64,000 nucleotides of DNA, taken from NCBI RefSeq assembly GCF_022347545.1, contig NZ_JAKREW010000006.1, positions 140,145-204,144 on the forward strand, in the 5' to 3' direction. Source of the stretch: Terribium retamae. Its GTDB lineage: Bacteria; Pseudomonadota; Alphaproteobacteria; Rhizobiales; Rhizobiaceae. A model generated the notes under the pieces. It searched no databases and had not been told where the DNA came from. It worked only from the letters and a program-made list of their open reading frames with translations. The position numbers were made by a program, and so were the translations under genes. Shown in pieces: positions 27,742 to 35,907 of this stretch (the stretch's first letter is position 1; every line of letters begins with the position of its first letter).

Positions 27742-27975
27742 ATGGCTATGGACTCCCGCGACATCGAACGGTTGATCAAGGAAGGCATTCCGGACGCCAA
27801 GGTTACGATCCGCGATCTCGCAGGCGATGGCGATCACTACGCGGCCGAAGTCGTGGCCGAGAGCTTTCGCGGCAAGAATCGTGTGCAGCAGCACCAGATG
27901 GTCTATGACGCGCTGAAGGGCAACATGGGCGGTGTCCTGCATGCCCTCGCCCTTCAAACCAGCGTGCCGGAGTAA
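27742..27975 (+). CDS. bolA: BolA family protein
   Basis: 77-residue BolA-fold protein: DIERLIKEGIPDAKVTIRDL, DHYAAEVVAESFRGKNRVQQHQ with the conserved histidine region (the RVQQHQ-type iron-sulfur ligand site), and VYDALKGNMGGVLHALAL. BolA proteins pair with CGFS monothiol glutaredoxins to bind a [2Fe-2S] cluster and act in iron-sulfur maturation or iron regulation. The partner grxD lies 1.2 kb downstream, beyond a gene on the other strand. AAAGGA lies about six bases before the start. Confidence 0.92.
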   Translation: MAMDSRDIERLIKEGIPDAKVTIRDLAGDGDHYAAEVVAESFRGKNRVQQHQMVYDALKGNMGGVLHALALQTSVPE

Positions 27976-28010
27976 TCTCAGCCCTCATGAAGGGCTAATG
28001 CATTTTTTAG

Positions 28011-28100
28011 CCAAGTGGAATCACTTGGCGTTACAAAAATGCGAGGAAAACAAAAACTTAGAGCGTTTCCGCGGTTCCGTGAAAAACGGAAACGCTCTAA
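28011..28100. repeat. RIME-like intergenic repeat, copy 2
   Basis: Two palindromes: CCAAGTG-GAAT-CACTTGG (28011-28028) and TTAGAGCGTTTCCG with CGGAAACGCTCTAA (28058-28100). The end of the second palindrome supplies the TAG stop of the glycosidase gene that comes from the right. This is the architecture described for RIME1 elements in rhizobia. Confidence 0.75.
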
Positions 28101-28978
28101 TGCTCACTGCTCTCCACGGCCAAAATGGGTCCGGCTGGAAACGACCCTCCGACAATCGAGGCCGTGCCATTGGAGAGCGCGGACACGGCACCGTCGAAAA
28201 ACAGCGCGTTGCGGCAGCCCAGTGCATCGCGAAACAGCCGCGCAAAACTACCAAGACTGACCTCACTGCGCGAGATCGCCAGCACCACCGTATCAGGATC
28301 GCGCACGCCGACGCCGTTGCGGATATAGCGTGAGGTGCCGTTCGGCTCGAAGCGCGGATGCAGCGTACCATCAATCACCAGCATCGGGCCGGATTGCGTG
28401 GCATATGCGGCTGCTGGTTTGGCAGCAGCAAAAGCGCCGGTTTCCAGAACGCCTGGCTTGCCGTCGGTGCCGACATAAAAAACGCCATTCGGCTTGAGGA
28501 AGAAATTGCCTTCTGCATCATCGCGGTTGAGCGGTGTTTCCTCGTGACCGTTCTCGACGAACAAACCGACCGGCGACAGATCCTTGTGGTACATGCCGGC
28601 ATTCATGGCGAACAGCACCGGTGTTCCGGCCGCGTGCATGGTTTGGGCGAATTTTGTCACGGAGCCGTATGGTTTGGCTGTCGCATCCAGCCTGTGCAGC
28701 GAAACCCTATACCGACGTAGATTCACCTCGCACACGACATAGGTCACCGCTTCGAACGTGAGGTCGCGGCATGGTTCGGGCAATGCTGCCTTTGTCGACG
28801 CGGGAGGTGGAGCGGGCTGCAGATCCGAAGGCAGAGATTGCGGAGCCGACGGTGATGCCGGTGGGGCTGGAGGTTGGCTGGCAGTCTCGAACCGCTGCGG
28901 CCGCAGGGCGAGCCAGCCCGCCAAGCAAACGCCGGCCAGCAATAAAATCAGGAGAACGAGCCGGGTCCAGCGTGTCAT
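28097..28978 (-). CDS. Phosphodiester glycosidase (NAGPA/DUF2233) domain protein
   Basis: 293-residue envelope protein with one N-terminal membrane segment (about 8-28), a Pro/Ala/Ser-rich linker (about 33-65) and a DUF2233-type domain: VLFAMNAGMYHKDLSPVGLFVENG, FFLKPNGVFYVG, YATQSGPMLVIDG and YIRNGVGVRD. The family hydrolyses phosphodiester-linked sugars in some members and binds or remodels cell wall polysaccharides in others; which applies here is unclear. The last codons run into the RIME-like repeat, which provides the stop. The start at 28978 gives the best membrane segment; a codon at 29014 is also open. Confidence 0.8.
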   Translation of the reverse strand: MTRWTRLVLLILLLAGVCLAGWLALRPQRFETASQPPAPPASPSAPQSLPSDLQPAPPPASTKAALPEPCRDLTFEAVTYVVCEVNLRRYRVSLHRLDATAKPYGSVTKFAQTMHAAGTPVLFAMNAGMYHKDLSPVGLFVENGHEETPLNRDDAEGNFFLKPNGVFYVGTDGKPGVLETGAFAAAKPAAAYATQSGPMLVIDGTLHPRFEPNGTSRYIRNGVGVRDPDTVVLAISRSEVSLGSFARLFRDALGCRNALFFDGAVSALSNGTASIVGGSFPAGPILAVESSEH

Positions 28979-29138
28979 CGGCTGCTGAAGACTCCGTTCT
29001 GCTTGGCCCAGCAACCGGCCGTTGCTTGCGCCATTTCGGAATGGTGATCGGCAAACATCTTGTTTCAGCTCGCTGTCGGGGTTATCTCATGATGATGTTA
29101 CAGGCCCGACTCCAGCGGGCGCAGAAGGATTTTGGCCC

Positions 29139-29474
29139 ATGAGCGGAATCAACGACTACATCGACAGCGAAGTGAAGAGCAACGACGTCGTCCTGTTCAT
29201 GAAGGGCACGCCGGGCTTTCCGCAGTGCGGCTTCTCGGGTCAGGTCGTGCAGATCCTCGACTACATCGGCGTAGACTACAAGGGCGTCAACGTATTGACC
29301 TCCAACGATTTGCGCCAGGGCATCAAGGACTATTCCAACTGGCCGACCATCCCGCAGCTTTATGTGAAGGGTGAGTTCGTCGGCGGTTGCGACATCGTGC
29401 GCGAAATGTTCCAGGCCGGCGAACTGCAGGCCTTCTTCGACGAGAAGGGCATCAAGGTCAAAGGCGCAGCCTGA
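29139..29474 (+). CDS. grxD: Monothiol glutaredoxin (Grx4 type)
   Basis: 111-residue CGFS-type glutaredoxin. The active site is [14 protein letters not shown] (Cys30); [20 protein letters not shown] provides the cis-Pro and the glutathione-binding region. It binds a [2Fe-2S] cluster with glutathione and passes clusters, often together with BolA. GAAGGA lies ten bases before the ATG. The gene is alone after the divergent glycosidase; bolA is 1.2 kb to the left. Confidence 0.95.
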   Translation: MSGINDYIDSEVKSNDVVLFMKGTPGFPQCGFSGQVVQILDYIGVDYKGVNVLTSNDLRQGIKDYSNWPTIPQLYVKGEFVGGCDIVREMFQAGELQAFFDEKGIKVKGAA

Positions 29475-29484
29475 CCTGATCCTC

Positions 29485-29506
29485 GCCGGGCAGCCCCCTG
29501 CCCGGC
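29485..29506 (+). terminator. Terminator-like hairpin after grxD
   Basis: GCCGGGCAG, loop CCCC, CTGCCCGGC: a perfect nine-base stem starting 11 bases past the grxD stop. The T-tract is poor, so it may be a weak terminator or an mRNA-stabilising hairpin. Confidence 0.5.
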
Positions 29507-29587
29507 TGAACCAAATCGTCCGCTTCAGGACATCAAGCCGATGTGCCGGCCAACGGTGCATCGGCGTTTCGGCATTGGGGGATCCTC

Positions 29588-30856
29588 ATGGACACGCAAG
29601 CCCAGCAAGACGCCCGACAAGCGGCCTTTGCGATCCCACGCTGGGAATTCATCAGCATCTGCGCTGCACTGATGGCCCTTAATGCTCTCGCCATCGACAT
29701 CATGCTGCCCGGCCTGCAGGAGATCGGCTCCAGTCTCGGCGTCTCCAACGAGAACCACCGGCAATATGTGATCTCGGCCTATTTCGGCGGTCTGGCAGCC
29801 GCCTTGATCTTCTTCGGGCCGCTGTCGGACCGTTTCGGCCGCCGGAAGCCACTGTTGGTTGGACTTGTCATCTATATCTGTGCTGCTGCCGGTGCGGTAT
29901 TCGCGCCCAGTTTCGAGATACTGCTCCTGTTGCGTTTCATCCAGGGCATAGGAGCCGCCTCGACCCGCGTCATCGCGGTCTCCATGGTGCGTGACCGTTT
30001 CGGTGGCCGTGCCATGGCCGAGGTGATGTCCCTGATCTTCATGGTGTTCATGGTCATTCCCGTGGTGGCGCCATCGATCGGACAGCTGGTGATGATCTTT
30101 GCGAACTGGCACATGATTTTCATGGTGATGGCGGTGATCGCCACGGCGATCGCGCTCTGGACCTTCATCCGCATGCCGGAAACGCAACATCCGGAAGATA
30201 GGCGGCAGATCGATCTCGGTTCCCTCGTACAGGGTTTCGGGATCGTGCTGTCAAACCGGCTGTCGCTCGGCTACACGCTGGCGTCGACTTCGGTGTTTGC
30301 CGCCCTGTTCGGCTTCATCAACTCCGCACAGCAGGTCTATATCGGCATCTACCAGCTCGGTTACTGGTTTCCGGTGTTGTTCGCGGCGATTGCCGGCATG
30401 ATGGCGGTATCGTCTTTCCTGAACTCCCGGCTGGTCATGCGTCTCGGCATGCGCCGCCTGTCGCACGGAGCGCTGATCGGCTTCACCATCGTTTCGACGG
30501 TCTGGTTCGTGATATCGCTGTTCGGACCGGTACCGTTGCCGCTCTTCGTGCTTCTGTTCGCGCTGGCGATGTTCCAGTTCGGCTGGATCGGTTCGAATTT
30601 CAACGCTATCGCCATGGAACCGCTTGGCCACATCGCAGGTACGGCGGCATCAATCCAGGGCTTTATCCAGACGCTGGGCGGCGGTCTCGTCGGCGCAATC
30701 ATCGGGCAGGCCTTCGATGGAACGGTCACCCCCTTGGCCGCCGGCTTCTGCGGCGTAGGCATCGTCGGACTGGTGTTCGTGCTGATTGCGGAACGGGGCA
30801 AGCTTTTTACCGCTCCGAGTGCGCAGCAAGCCGTCAGCGCAGAGCCTTCCCATTGA
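29588..30856 (+). CDS. MFS drug-efflux transporter, Bcr/CflA type
   Basis: 422-residue inner-membrane exporter of the drug:H+ antiporter-1 family with about 12 hydrophobic segments. The loop 2-3 motif A appears as GPLSDRFGRRKPLL; motif region RFIQGIGAASTRVIAVSMVRD follows in helix 4, and the IMLPGLQEIGSSLGV start resembles Bcr. Substrates of relatives include bicyclomycin, chloramphenicol and sulfonamides. The start has a G-rich stretch upstream but no strong Shine-Dalgarno; earlier in-frame codons (29543) are possible. Confidence 0.88.
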   Translation: MDTQAQQDARQAAFAIPRWEFISICAALMALNALAIDIMLPGLQEIGSSLGVSNENHRQYVISAYFGGLAAALIFFGPLSDRFGRRKPLLVGLVIYICAAAGAVFAPSFEILLLLRFIQGIGAASTRVIAVSMVRDRFGGRAMAEVMSLIFMVFMVIPVVAPSIGQLVMIFANWHMIFMVMAVIATAIALWTFIRMPETQHPEDRRQIDLGSLVQGFGIVLSNRLSLGYTLASTSVFAALFGFINSAQQVYIGIYQLGYWFPVLFAAIAGMMAVSSFLNSRLVMRLGMRRLSHGALIGFTIVSTVWFVISLFGPVPLPLFVLLFALAMFQFGWIGSNFNAIAMEPLGHIAGTAASIQGFIQTLGGGLVGAIIGQAFDGTVTPLAAGFCGVGIVGLVFVLIAERGKLFTAPSAQQAVSAEPSH

Positions 30857-30863
30857 GAATACG

Positions 30864-30884
30864 GCCGGCAGTCATCCTGCCGGC
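30864..30884. terminator. Bidirectional hairpin between convergent genes
   Basis: GCCGGCAG, five-base loop, CTGCCGGC. It sits between the exporter stop at 30856 and the stop of the phosphatase gene at 30886, so it can end both transcripts. A T-rich stretch follows on the plus strand. Confidence 0.55.
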
Positions 30885-30885
30885 A

Positions 30886-31710
30886 TTATTCTGCCCACAG
30901 CTCGCGTTTGATTTCGGCCCAGCTTGCCTCGTCGGGCGCCACAATCAGGCCGCCTGAGATATGGGATGGCAGGTAAGCGCTCCCGTCGAAGCGTGCTGCA
31001 TGACCACCCGCCTCCTGGTGGATCAGCACGCCGGCCAGATGGTCCCACGGCATCATGACATTTTGGACGATGAAATGCGCGTGTCCGCCGGCGAGTACGC
31101 GGTATTCGTGCGCCGAACAGCGGTAGCCGATGTAGGACAGGCATTTCGCCTGGTTCTTCGCGAGCAGCGAGCGCTGCGGTTCGTCAAAGGCCTGCCAGCC
31201 AAGCGCACCGGTCATCTGCGAGAACGGCACCGGCTCGGCCACGGTCACGCGCTCTCGCCCCTGCCTGCTCACCATGTGGCTGCCTGCCCCACGAACACCG
31301 ATCAATGCGTCCTTGCCGACCGGATCGTAGATGATGCCGGCGATCGTCTCGCCGTCTCTGATCACCGCCAGGATGACGCCGAACACCGGCACGCCGGATG
31401 CGAAGTTATATGTGCCGTCGACCGGGTCGATGACAAAGGCCAGCCTGCTGCCGCCGAGCTTCGCCAACAATGTCCTGTCGGCCTCGCAAGCCTCTTCGCC
31501 GACGATCAGAGCGTCCGGATATCGTGTAGCGATCGCTTGCGTTATCACCCGTTCCGCATGAATGTCCGCCTGGGTGACGAGGTCGGCGGCCGACTTCTTC
31601 TGCTGCACGTCATTTGCACCGAGACGGCGAAAACGCGGCATGATCTCGCGCTCAGCCGCGTCGGCCAGAACCCCGCTCAACCATTCGACATCGCGATCGT
31701 CAAAGCGCAT
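30886..31710 (-). CDS. Inositol-monophosphatase family phosphatase
   Basis: 274-residue metal-dependent sugar/inositol phosphatase. The signatures are visible: GEEACEAD (metal), [21 protein letters not shown] (the DPxDGT motif) and [19 protein letters not shown] (second WD-x-AG motif). Relatives act on inositol-1-phosphate, histidinol phosphate, 3'-phosphoadenosine nucleotides or fructose-1,6-bisphosphate; I cannot choose. The ATG at 31710 overlaps the 3' end of ttcA by 11 bases, so the two are coexpressed. Cytosolic. Confidence 0.87.
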   Translation of the reverse strand: MRFDDRDVEWLSGVLADAAEREIMPRFRRLGANDVQQKKSAADLVTQADIHAERVITQAIATRYPDALIVGEEACEADRTLLAKLGGSRLAFVIDPVDGTYNFASGVPVFGVILAVIRDGETIAGIIYDPVGKDALIGVRGAGSHMVSRQGRERVTVAEPVPFSQMTGALGWQAFDEPQRSLLAKNQAKCLSYIGYRCSAHEYRVLAGGHAHFIVQNVMMPWDHLAGVLIHQEAGGHAARFDGSAYLPSHISGGLIVAPDEASWAEIKRELWAE

Positions 31711-32566
31711 CGGTATTCCCGGCAGAAGGCGCCAAGGCCGCGAAATCGAACAGCTTGCGATCCAGAAGATGCGATGGCCGCACATTGGTCATGGCGCGGA
31801 TCATCGTATCCTTGCGGCCGGGCATGCGCTTCTCGATATCGTCCAGCATCGCCTTCATGGCGTTGCGCTGCAATCCCTCCTGGCTGCCGCAGAGGTCGCA
31901 AGGGATGATCGGAAACGCCATGGCGTTGGCGAATTTCTCCAGATCATCCTCGGCGCAATAGGCGAGCGGGCGCAGCACCATCATGTCGCCCTCGTCATTG
32001 AGCAGCTTGGGCGGCATCGCTGCCAGCCGTCCGCCATGGAAAAGGTTCATGAAGAAGGTTTCGAGAATGTCCTCGCGATGATGGCCGAGCACCAGTGCCG
32101 AGCAGCCCTCCTCTCGCGCAACGCGATAGAGATGGCCGCGCCGCAGCCGCGAGCATAGCGAGCAATAGGTCGAGTTCTCCGGCAGCTTGTCGGTGACGAT
32201 CGAATAGGTGTCCTGATACTCGATGCGGTGCGCAATGCCGTTGGCCGTCAGGTAATCCGGCAGGATGTGCTTGGGAAAATTAGGCTGCCCCTGATCGAGG
32301 TTGCAGGCGATGAGTTCGACCGGCAACAGGCCACGCCATTTGAGGTCGAGCAGGAGCGCCAGCAGTCCGTAGGAATCCTTGCCGCCTGATAGCGCTACAA
32401 GCCAGCGCTCGCCGGGCTTCACCATGGCGAAATCATCCATGGCCTGACGTGTCAGCCTGAGCAGGCGCTTGCGCAGCTTGTTGAATTCCACCGATGACGG
32501 CACGTCGCGAAACAACGGGTGGCAACCACCGTCGAGATCGGGAATCGTGTCTGCTGGTGCGTTCAT
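31700..32566 (-). CDS. ttcA: tRNA 2-thiocytidine(32) synthetase
   Basis: 288-residue PP-loop ATPase that thiolates C32 of some tRNAs using an iron-sulfur cluster. The ATP-binding PP-loop is ALSGGKDS (about residues 60-65). The cluster and sulfur ligands are Cys135/Cys138 (TYCSLC) and Cys222/Cys225 (PCDLC). The ending ([21 protein letters not shown]) is typical. Together with the suf and bolA/grxD genes it reflects the iron-sulfur content of this region. Overlaps the phosphatase gene. Confidence 0.94.
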   Translation of the reverse strand: MNAPADTIPDLDGGCHPLFRDVPSSVEFNKLRKRLLRLTRQAMDDFAMVKPGERWLVALSGGKDSYGLLALLLDLKWRGLLPVELIACNLDQGQPNFPKHILPDYLTANGIAHRIEYQDTYSIVTDKLPENSTYCSLCSRLRRGHLYRVAREEGCSALVLGHHREDILETFFMNLFHGGRLAAMPPKLLNDEGDMMVLRPLAYCAEDDLEKFANAMAFPIIPCDLCGSQEGLQRNAMKAMLDDIEKRMPGRKDTMIRAMTNVRPSHLLDRKLFDFAALAPSAGNTDAL

Positions 32567-32633
32567 GGTGTTGCGTTCCGCAGTTGATGCCGCGCCTTAT
32601 ACCGGGGCTCGCTTCGTCAAACAAATACCTGAA

Positions 32634-32661
32634 ACAAAAAAGGCCACCCGAAGGCGGCCTT
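32634..32661 (-). terminator. Rho-independent terminator of rpsD
   Basis: On the minus strand: AGGCCGCC, TTCG tetraloop, GGTGGCCT, then a run of six T. It starts 26 bases past the rpsD stop. Confidence 0.85.
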
Positions 32662-32686
32662 TCTGCATTCGAATTCGCGGACTTGA

Positions 32687-33304
32687 TCAGCGCGAATAAT
32701 ATTCGACGACCAGGTTCGGCTCCATCTGGACGGCGAACGGAACGTCCGCCAGGCCTGGAACGCGGGCGAAGGTCGCGGTCATCTTGTTGTGGTCGGCTTC
32801 GATGTAGTCCGGCACGTCACGCTCGGCGAGGCCGACGGACTCCAGAACGATGACGAGCTGCTTCGACTTCTCGCGCACCTCGATGACGTCGCCCGGCTTG
32901 CAGCGATACGAACCGATGTTGGTGCGCTTGCCGTTCACATTGATGTGGCCGTGGTTCACGAACTGGCGTGCGGCGAAGATGGTCGGCACGAACTTGGCGC
33001 GATAGACGACGGCGTCCAGGCGCGACTCAAGCAGGCCGATCAGGTTCTCGGAGGTGTCGCCCTTGCGGCGGTTGGCCTCTTCGTAGGTCTTGCGGAACTG
33101 CTTTTCCGAAACGTCACCATAGTGACCCTTCAGCTTCTGCTTGGCGCGCAGCTGCAGGCCGAAGTCGGAAAGCTTGCCCTTGCGGCGCTGACCGTGCTGG
33201 CCGGGGCCGTATTCGCGCTTGTTGACCGGGGACTTCGGGCGACCCCAGATGTTTTCACCAAGACGGCGATCGATCTTGTATTTTGCGGATTCGCGTTTGC
33301 TCAT
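32687..33304 (-). CDS. rpsD: 30S ribosomal protein S4
   Basis: 205-residue S4, a primary 16S rRNA-binding protein of the small subunit. Landmarks: [20 protein letters not shown], the [16 protein letters not shown] segment, and the S4 RNA-binding fold [21 protein letters not shown]. The ending [10 protein letters not shown] is typical. In rhizobia it is unlinked to the alpha operon, as here. Its 303-base upstream region contains a strong hairpin, so leader-based autoregulation is possible. Confidence 0.97.
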   Translation of the reverse strand: MSKRESAKYKIDRRLGENIWGRPKSPVNKREYGPGQHGQRRKGKLSDFGLQLRAKQKLKGHYGDVSEKQFRKTYEEANRRKGDTSENLIGLLESRLDAVVYRAKFVPTIFAARQFVNHGHINVNGKRTNIGSYRCKPGDVIEVREKSKQLVIVLESVGLAERDVPDYIEADHNKMTATFARVPGLADVPFAVQMEPNLVVEYYSR

Positions 33305-33607
33305 CGCATTCCCTTTCAAAACAACAGACCCGAACCACCACGGTCCGGGCGAAGGAAACGCGCCCTCCTCTGGCCTCCGTTTTCGAGACCTGACAGGGTT
33401 TTCCGCGCAAGCGACTGGAAAACCCACGGGACACGTCAGTGATGCAAAACCCTGGAAACCTATGGCATCGTCAGATCTTGCGGCATAAAACAAAGCACCG
33501 GACCTCACGGCCCGGCGTTGCGCGGCTTCGATAGACCGCTGTCATCTTCCTGTCAAGCAAGCGAATGCGGCAACGTTGGCAAAGTTGACGCAGGCGAACA
33601 CGCCGGT
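33305..33607 (-). promoter_or_regulatory. rpsD upstream region with hairpin
   Basis: This 303-base gap holds no gene I can support. It includes a perfect nine-base stem GGGTTTTCC/GGAAAACCC with a 12-base spacer (33396-33425), about 92 bases before the rpsD start. I see GC-rich complementary stretches on either side but no clear promoter hexamers. The hairpin has no following T-tract, so it is more like a leader structure than a terminator. Confidence 0.4.
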
Positions 33608-34015
33608 TCAGGCTGCAGCGTCGAAAGCAGCCCGGGCAGAATGCAGGTTGTCGCGGTTGCCAGCGGCCCATGCACCGAGAGCAGCGATCGGCACCGCGAG
33701 TGACTGGCCGAGTTCTGTCAGCGCATATTCCACTTCCGGCGGAGTGGTCGGGCGCACGGTTCGACTGACCAGACCATCTCGCTCGAGCGAACGCAGCGTA
33801 ACCGTCAGCATGCGCTGGGAGATGCCCTCGATCGTGCGCTTGAGTGCATTGAACCGCATCGACGCCGGCTGCAGGTTGAGAATGACCAGGATGCTCCAGG
33901 TGTCACCGACACGGTCGAGCACCTCTCGGATGGGGCAGCTGCCACCTGCATCGGTGGCGAAACCCGGTGTGGTGTAGAGCAGCGGCACACCCTCTTCGTT
34001 CGTCCTGGCGTTCAT
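33608..34015 (-). CDS. HxlR-family transcriptional regulator
   Basis: 135-residue winged-helix regulator. GSCPIREVLDRVGDTWSILVI contains the conserved N-terminal cysteine and helix of the HxlR family. The recognition region is MRFNALKRTIEGISQRMLTVTL, and the wing runs SLERDGLVSRTVRPTTPPEVEYALTELG. Several HxlR proteins sense aldehydes or electrophiles via the cysteine and control an adjacent reductase. The divergent oxidoreductase at 34163 fits that pattern. AAGGGA precedes the ATG at 34015. Confidence 0.9.
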   Translation of the reverse strand: MNARTNEEGVPLLYTTPGFATDAGGSCPIREVLDRVGDTWSILVILNLQPASMRFNALKRTIEGISQRMLTVTLRSLERDGLVSRTVRPTTPPEVEYALTELGQSLAVPIAALGAWAAGNRDNLHSARAAFDAAA

Positions 34016-34085
34016 ATGGTTCCCTTGGCGTAACCTGGGCACAAAATCATGCGTTCTTTTCGCGGTTCCCGGTCGCAGCTATGTA

Positions 34086-34100
34086 GTTACCGGCGATAAC
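34086..34100. promoter_or_regulatory. Possible HxlR operator
   Basis: GTTA, seven bases, TAAC in the 147-base divergent region, followed by a related TGATTACT. Half-sites of this kind would suit a dimeric regulator, but the arms are short and the match could be chance. Confidence 0.35.
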
Positions 34101-34162
34101 CTGATTACTCAAAATATCCATCTTTCCTGAAGAGGGAAAGGGACAAGACAAGGAGACCAACC

Positions 34163-34801
34163 ATGAAGATCGCTCTCATCGGAGCTTCCGGCTTCGTCGG
34201 TGGCGCGCTGCTTAAGGAAGCCATCCACCGTGGCCATAGCGTCACCGCCATCGTACGCAATCCGGAAAAGGTGGCCGCAACTTCCGGTGTTACCGCCGTC
34301 AAGGGCGACGTCAACGACGTCAAGCAGCTTGCCGCTCAGCTCGCCGGTCATGACGTCGTCATCTCAGCCTTCAACGGCGGCTGGGGCGATCCTGAAATCT
34401 ACAACAAGCATCTCACCGGCTCCCGCTCCATCGCGGCGGCTGCCAAGCAGGTCGGCGTGCGTCTGATCGTGGTTGGAGGCGCGGGCAGCCTGCACGCGCC
34501 GGACGGCAGCCAGTTCGTCGATTCCCCCGATTTCCCGGAAGCCTATAAGGATGGCGCCCGTGCCGCCCGCGATGTCCTCGCCGAACTGCGCAAGGAAAGC
34601 GGACTGGAGTGGTCATTCGTGTCGCCTGCGGCTCATATCGCCCCCGGCGAGCGCACGGGCAAATTTCGGTTGGGGGGCGACGAACCGGTGCTGGATGCCA
34701 AGGGCGAAAGTCACGTTTCGGTCGAAGACCTGGCCTATGCCATCCTCGATGAAGCCGAGACGCCGAAGCATACCCGCAAGCGTTTCACACTAGGCTACTA
34801 A
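34163..34801 (+). CDS. NAD(P)-binding oxidoreductase (YwnB/NmrA-like)
   Basis: 212-residue atypical short-chain-dehydrogenase-type protein. The N-terminal glycine-rich loop is KIALIGASGFVGGALLKEA; GDVNDVKQLAAQLAGHDVVISAF and VGVRLIVVGGAGSLHAPDG are family features. It has no Tyr-x-x-x-Lys pair of classic SDRs, so it may act on quinones or flavins, or serve as a sensor. It is divergent from, and probably controlled by, the HxlR gene. AAGGAG seven bases before the start. Confidence 0.88.
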   Translation: MKIALIGASGFVGGALLKEAIHRGHSVTAIVRNPEKVAATSGVTAVKGDVNDVKQLAAQLAGHDVVISAFNGGWGDPEIYNKHLTGSRSIAAAAKQVGVRLIVVGGAGSLHAPDGSQFVDSPDFPEAYKDGARAARDVLAELRKESGLEWSFVSPAAHIAPGERTGKFRLGGDEPVLDAKGESHVSVEDLAYAILDEAETPKHTRKRFTLGY

Positions 34802-34831
34802 ACGGCCTCGACAGGATCCCGAACGCGTATG

Positions 34832-34846
34832 TCCTGCCGGGCAGGA
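34832..34846. terminator. Hairpin between convergent genes
   Basis: TCCTGCC-G-GGCAGGA lies in the 52-base gap between the oxidoreductase stop and the DUF3008 stop. It is followed by TTAGTCTTTAAG, which is T-rich on one strand. Confidence 0.4.
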
Positions 34847-34853
34847 TTAGTCT

Positions 34854-35036
34854 TTAAGACTTCTTGTCCGGCAAGCCCTTGCGCTTGGTTTCCGCGAATT
34901 CCTCCAGTTCCTTCTCGCTCATCGATTCGAACATCTGCTTCGACGCGCCGATGAGTTCACTCTTCTTGATTTCGCCGCGCTTGGCGGCAAGTGCAGCACC
35001 TGCGGCACGCTGCTGGGCCTTGGAAGTTGCGGGCAT
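34854..35036 (-). CDS. DUF3008 family small protein
   Basis: 60-residue hydrophilic protein: MPATSKAQQRAAGAALAAKR then GEIKKSELIGASKQM and a FESMSEKELEEFAETKRKGLP end. This is the conserved DUF3008 (small, basic, Ala/Lys-rich) pattern found in many proteobacteria; function unknown. GGGAG eight bases before the ATG sets the start. It follows murI by 63 bases on the same strand but may have its own promoter. Confidence 0.8.
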   Translation of the reverse strand: MPATSKAQQRAAGAALAAKRGEIKKSELIGASKQMFESMSEKELEEFAETKRKGLPDKKS

Positions 35037-35099
35037 CGCTGCTTCTCCCGTTTCCATCTGGATTGGAAACGCCGCGCTCGGCTGTGCGTTCCGGTAATT

Positions 35100-35900
35100 T
35101 CAGGAAGTGGTCAGCCCGAAACCCTGCATCAGCCGTCGCGTTGCGAAATTCGGCTTGCCCGAGGTGAAGACGGCGAAATCAGCACCTGTGCTTGGGAGAT
35201 CCATCGTTTCCTTCGGGCGTCCATCCTCCAACAGGGACAATGCGCGACGCGCGATCGCTTCCGCCGGGTCGATCCAGTCAACCGGCCATGGCGCAGTCTT
35301 GCGCATGCGGTTGACGAGAAAAGGATAGTGGGTGCAGGCCAGCACCACGATGTCCGTGAATCGGCCGTCCTGTTCGATGAAGCATGGGGCGATCTCGTTG
35401 CGCACGGCCTCCTCATCGACGAAACCATCGCGCATGTAGATTTCGGCAAGTCCGGCCAGCGCAGTCGAACCGACCAGCCGGACATGGCATTTTTGCGCCC
35501 ATTTGCCGATCAGGTCGCGTGTGTATTGCCGCTTGACCGTGCCGGGCGTTGCCAGCACCGAAACCAGACCGGAGCGCGTGCGCTCGGCTGCAGGCTTGAT
35601 GGCGGGCACCGTGCCGACAAAAAGATGATCGGGGAACGCCACGCGCAACGCGTCGATGACCAGCGTGGAGGCGGTATTGCAGGCGATGACCGAAATAGCC
35701 GGCCGATAGCGCTCGAGCAATTGCCCGAAAAGCGCCAGAAGATGTGCATTCAGCGCCGGCTCTTCCCAATTGCCGTAAGGAAAGGCTGCGTCATCGGCGA
35801 TGTATATGAAGCGCCGATCAGGCATCAAGACGCGCGCTTCGCGCAGCACGGTGAGGCCGCCGACACCGGAATCGAATATCAGGATCGGCTGCTCGGTCAT
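35100..35900 (-). CDS. murI: Glutamate racemase
   Basis: 266-residue cofactor-independent racemase producing D-glutamate for peptidoglycan. It has the [15 protein letters not shown] opening (Asp in the active site), the catalytic cysteines in VIACNTAST (Cys74) and [11 protein letters not shown] (Cys189), and the histidine beside the second cysteine. Full length. It starts eight bases after the trmJ stop, so the two are transcribed together. Confidence 0.95.
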   Translation of the reverse strand: MTEQPILIFDSGVGGLTVLREARVLMPDRRFIYIADDAAFPYGNWEEPALNAHLLALFGQLLERYRPAISVIACNTASTLVIDALRVAFPDHLFVGTVPAIKPAAERTRSGLVSVLATPGTVKRQYTRDLIGKWAQKCHVRLVGSTALAGLAEIYMRDGFVDEEAVRNEIAPCFIEQDGRFTDIVVLACTHYPFLVNRMRKTAPWPVDWIDPAEAIARRALSLLEDGRPKETMDLPSTGADFAVFTSGKPNFATRRLMQGFGLTTS

Positions 35901-35907
35901 TTATGCC

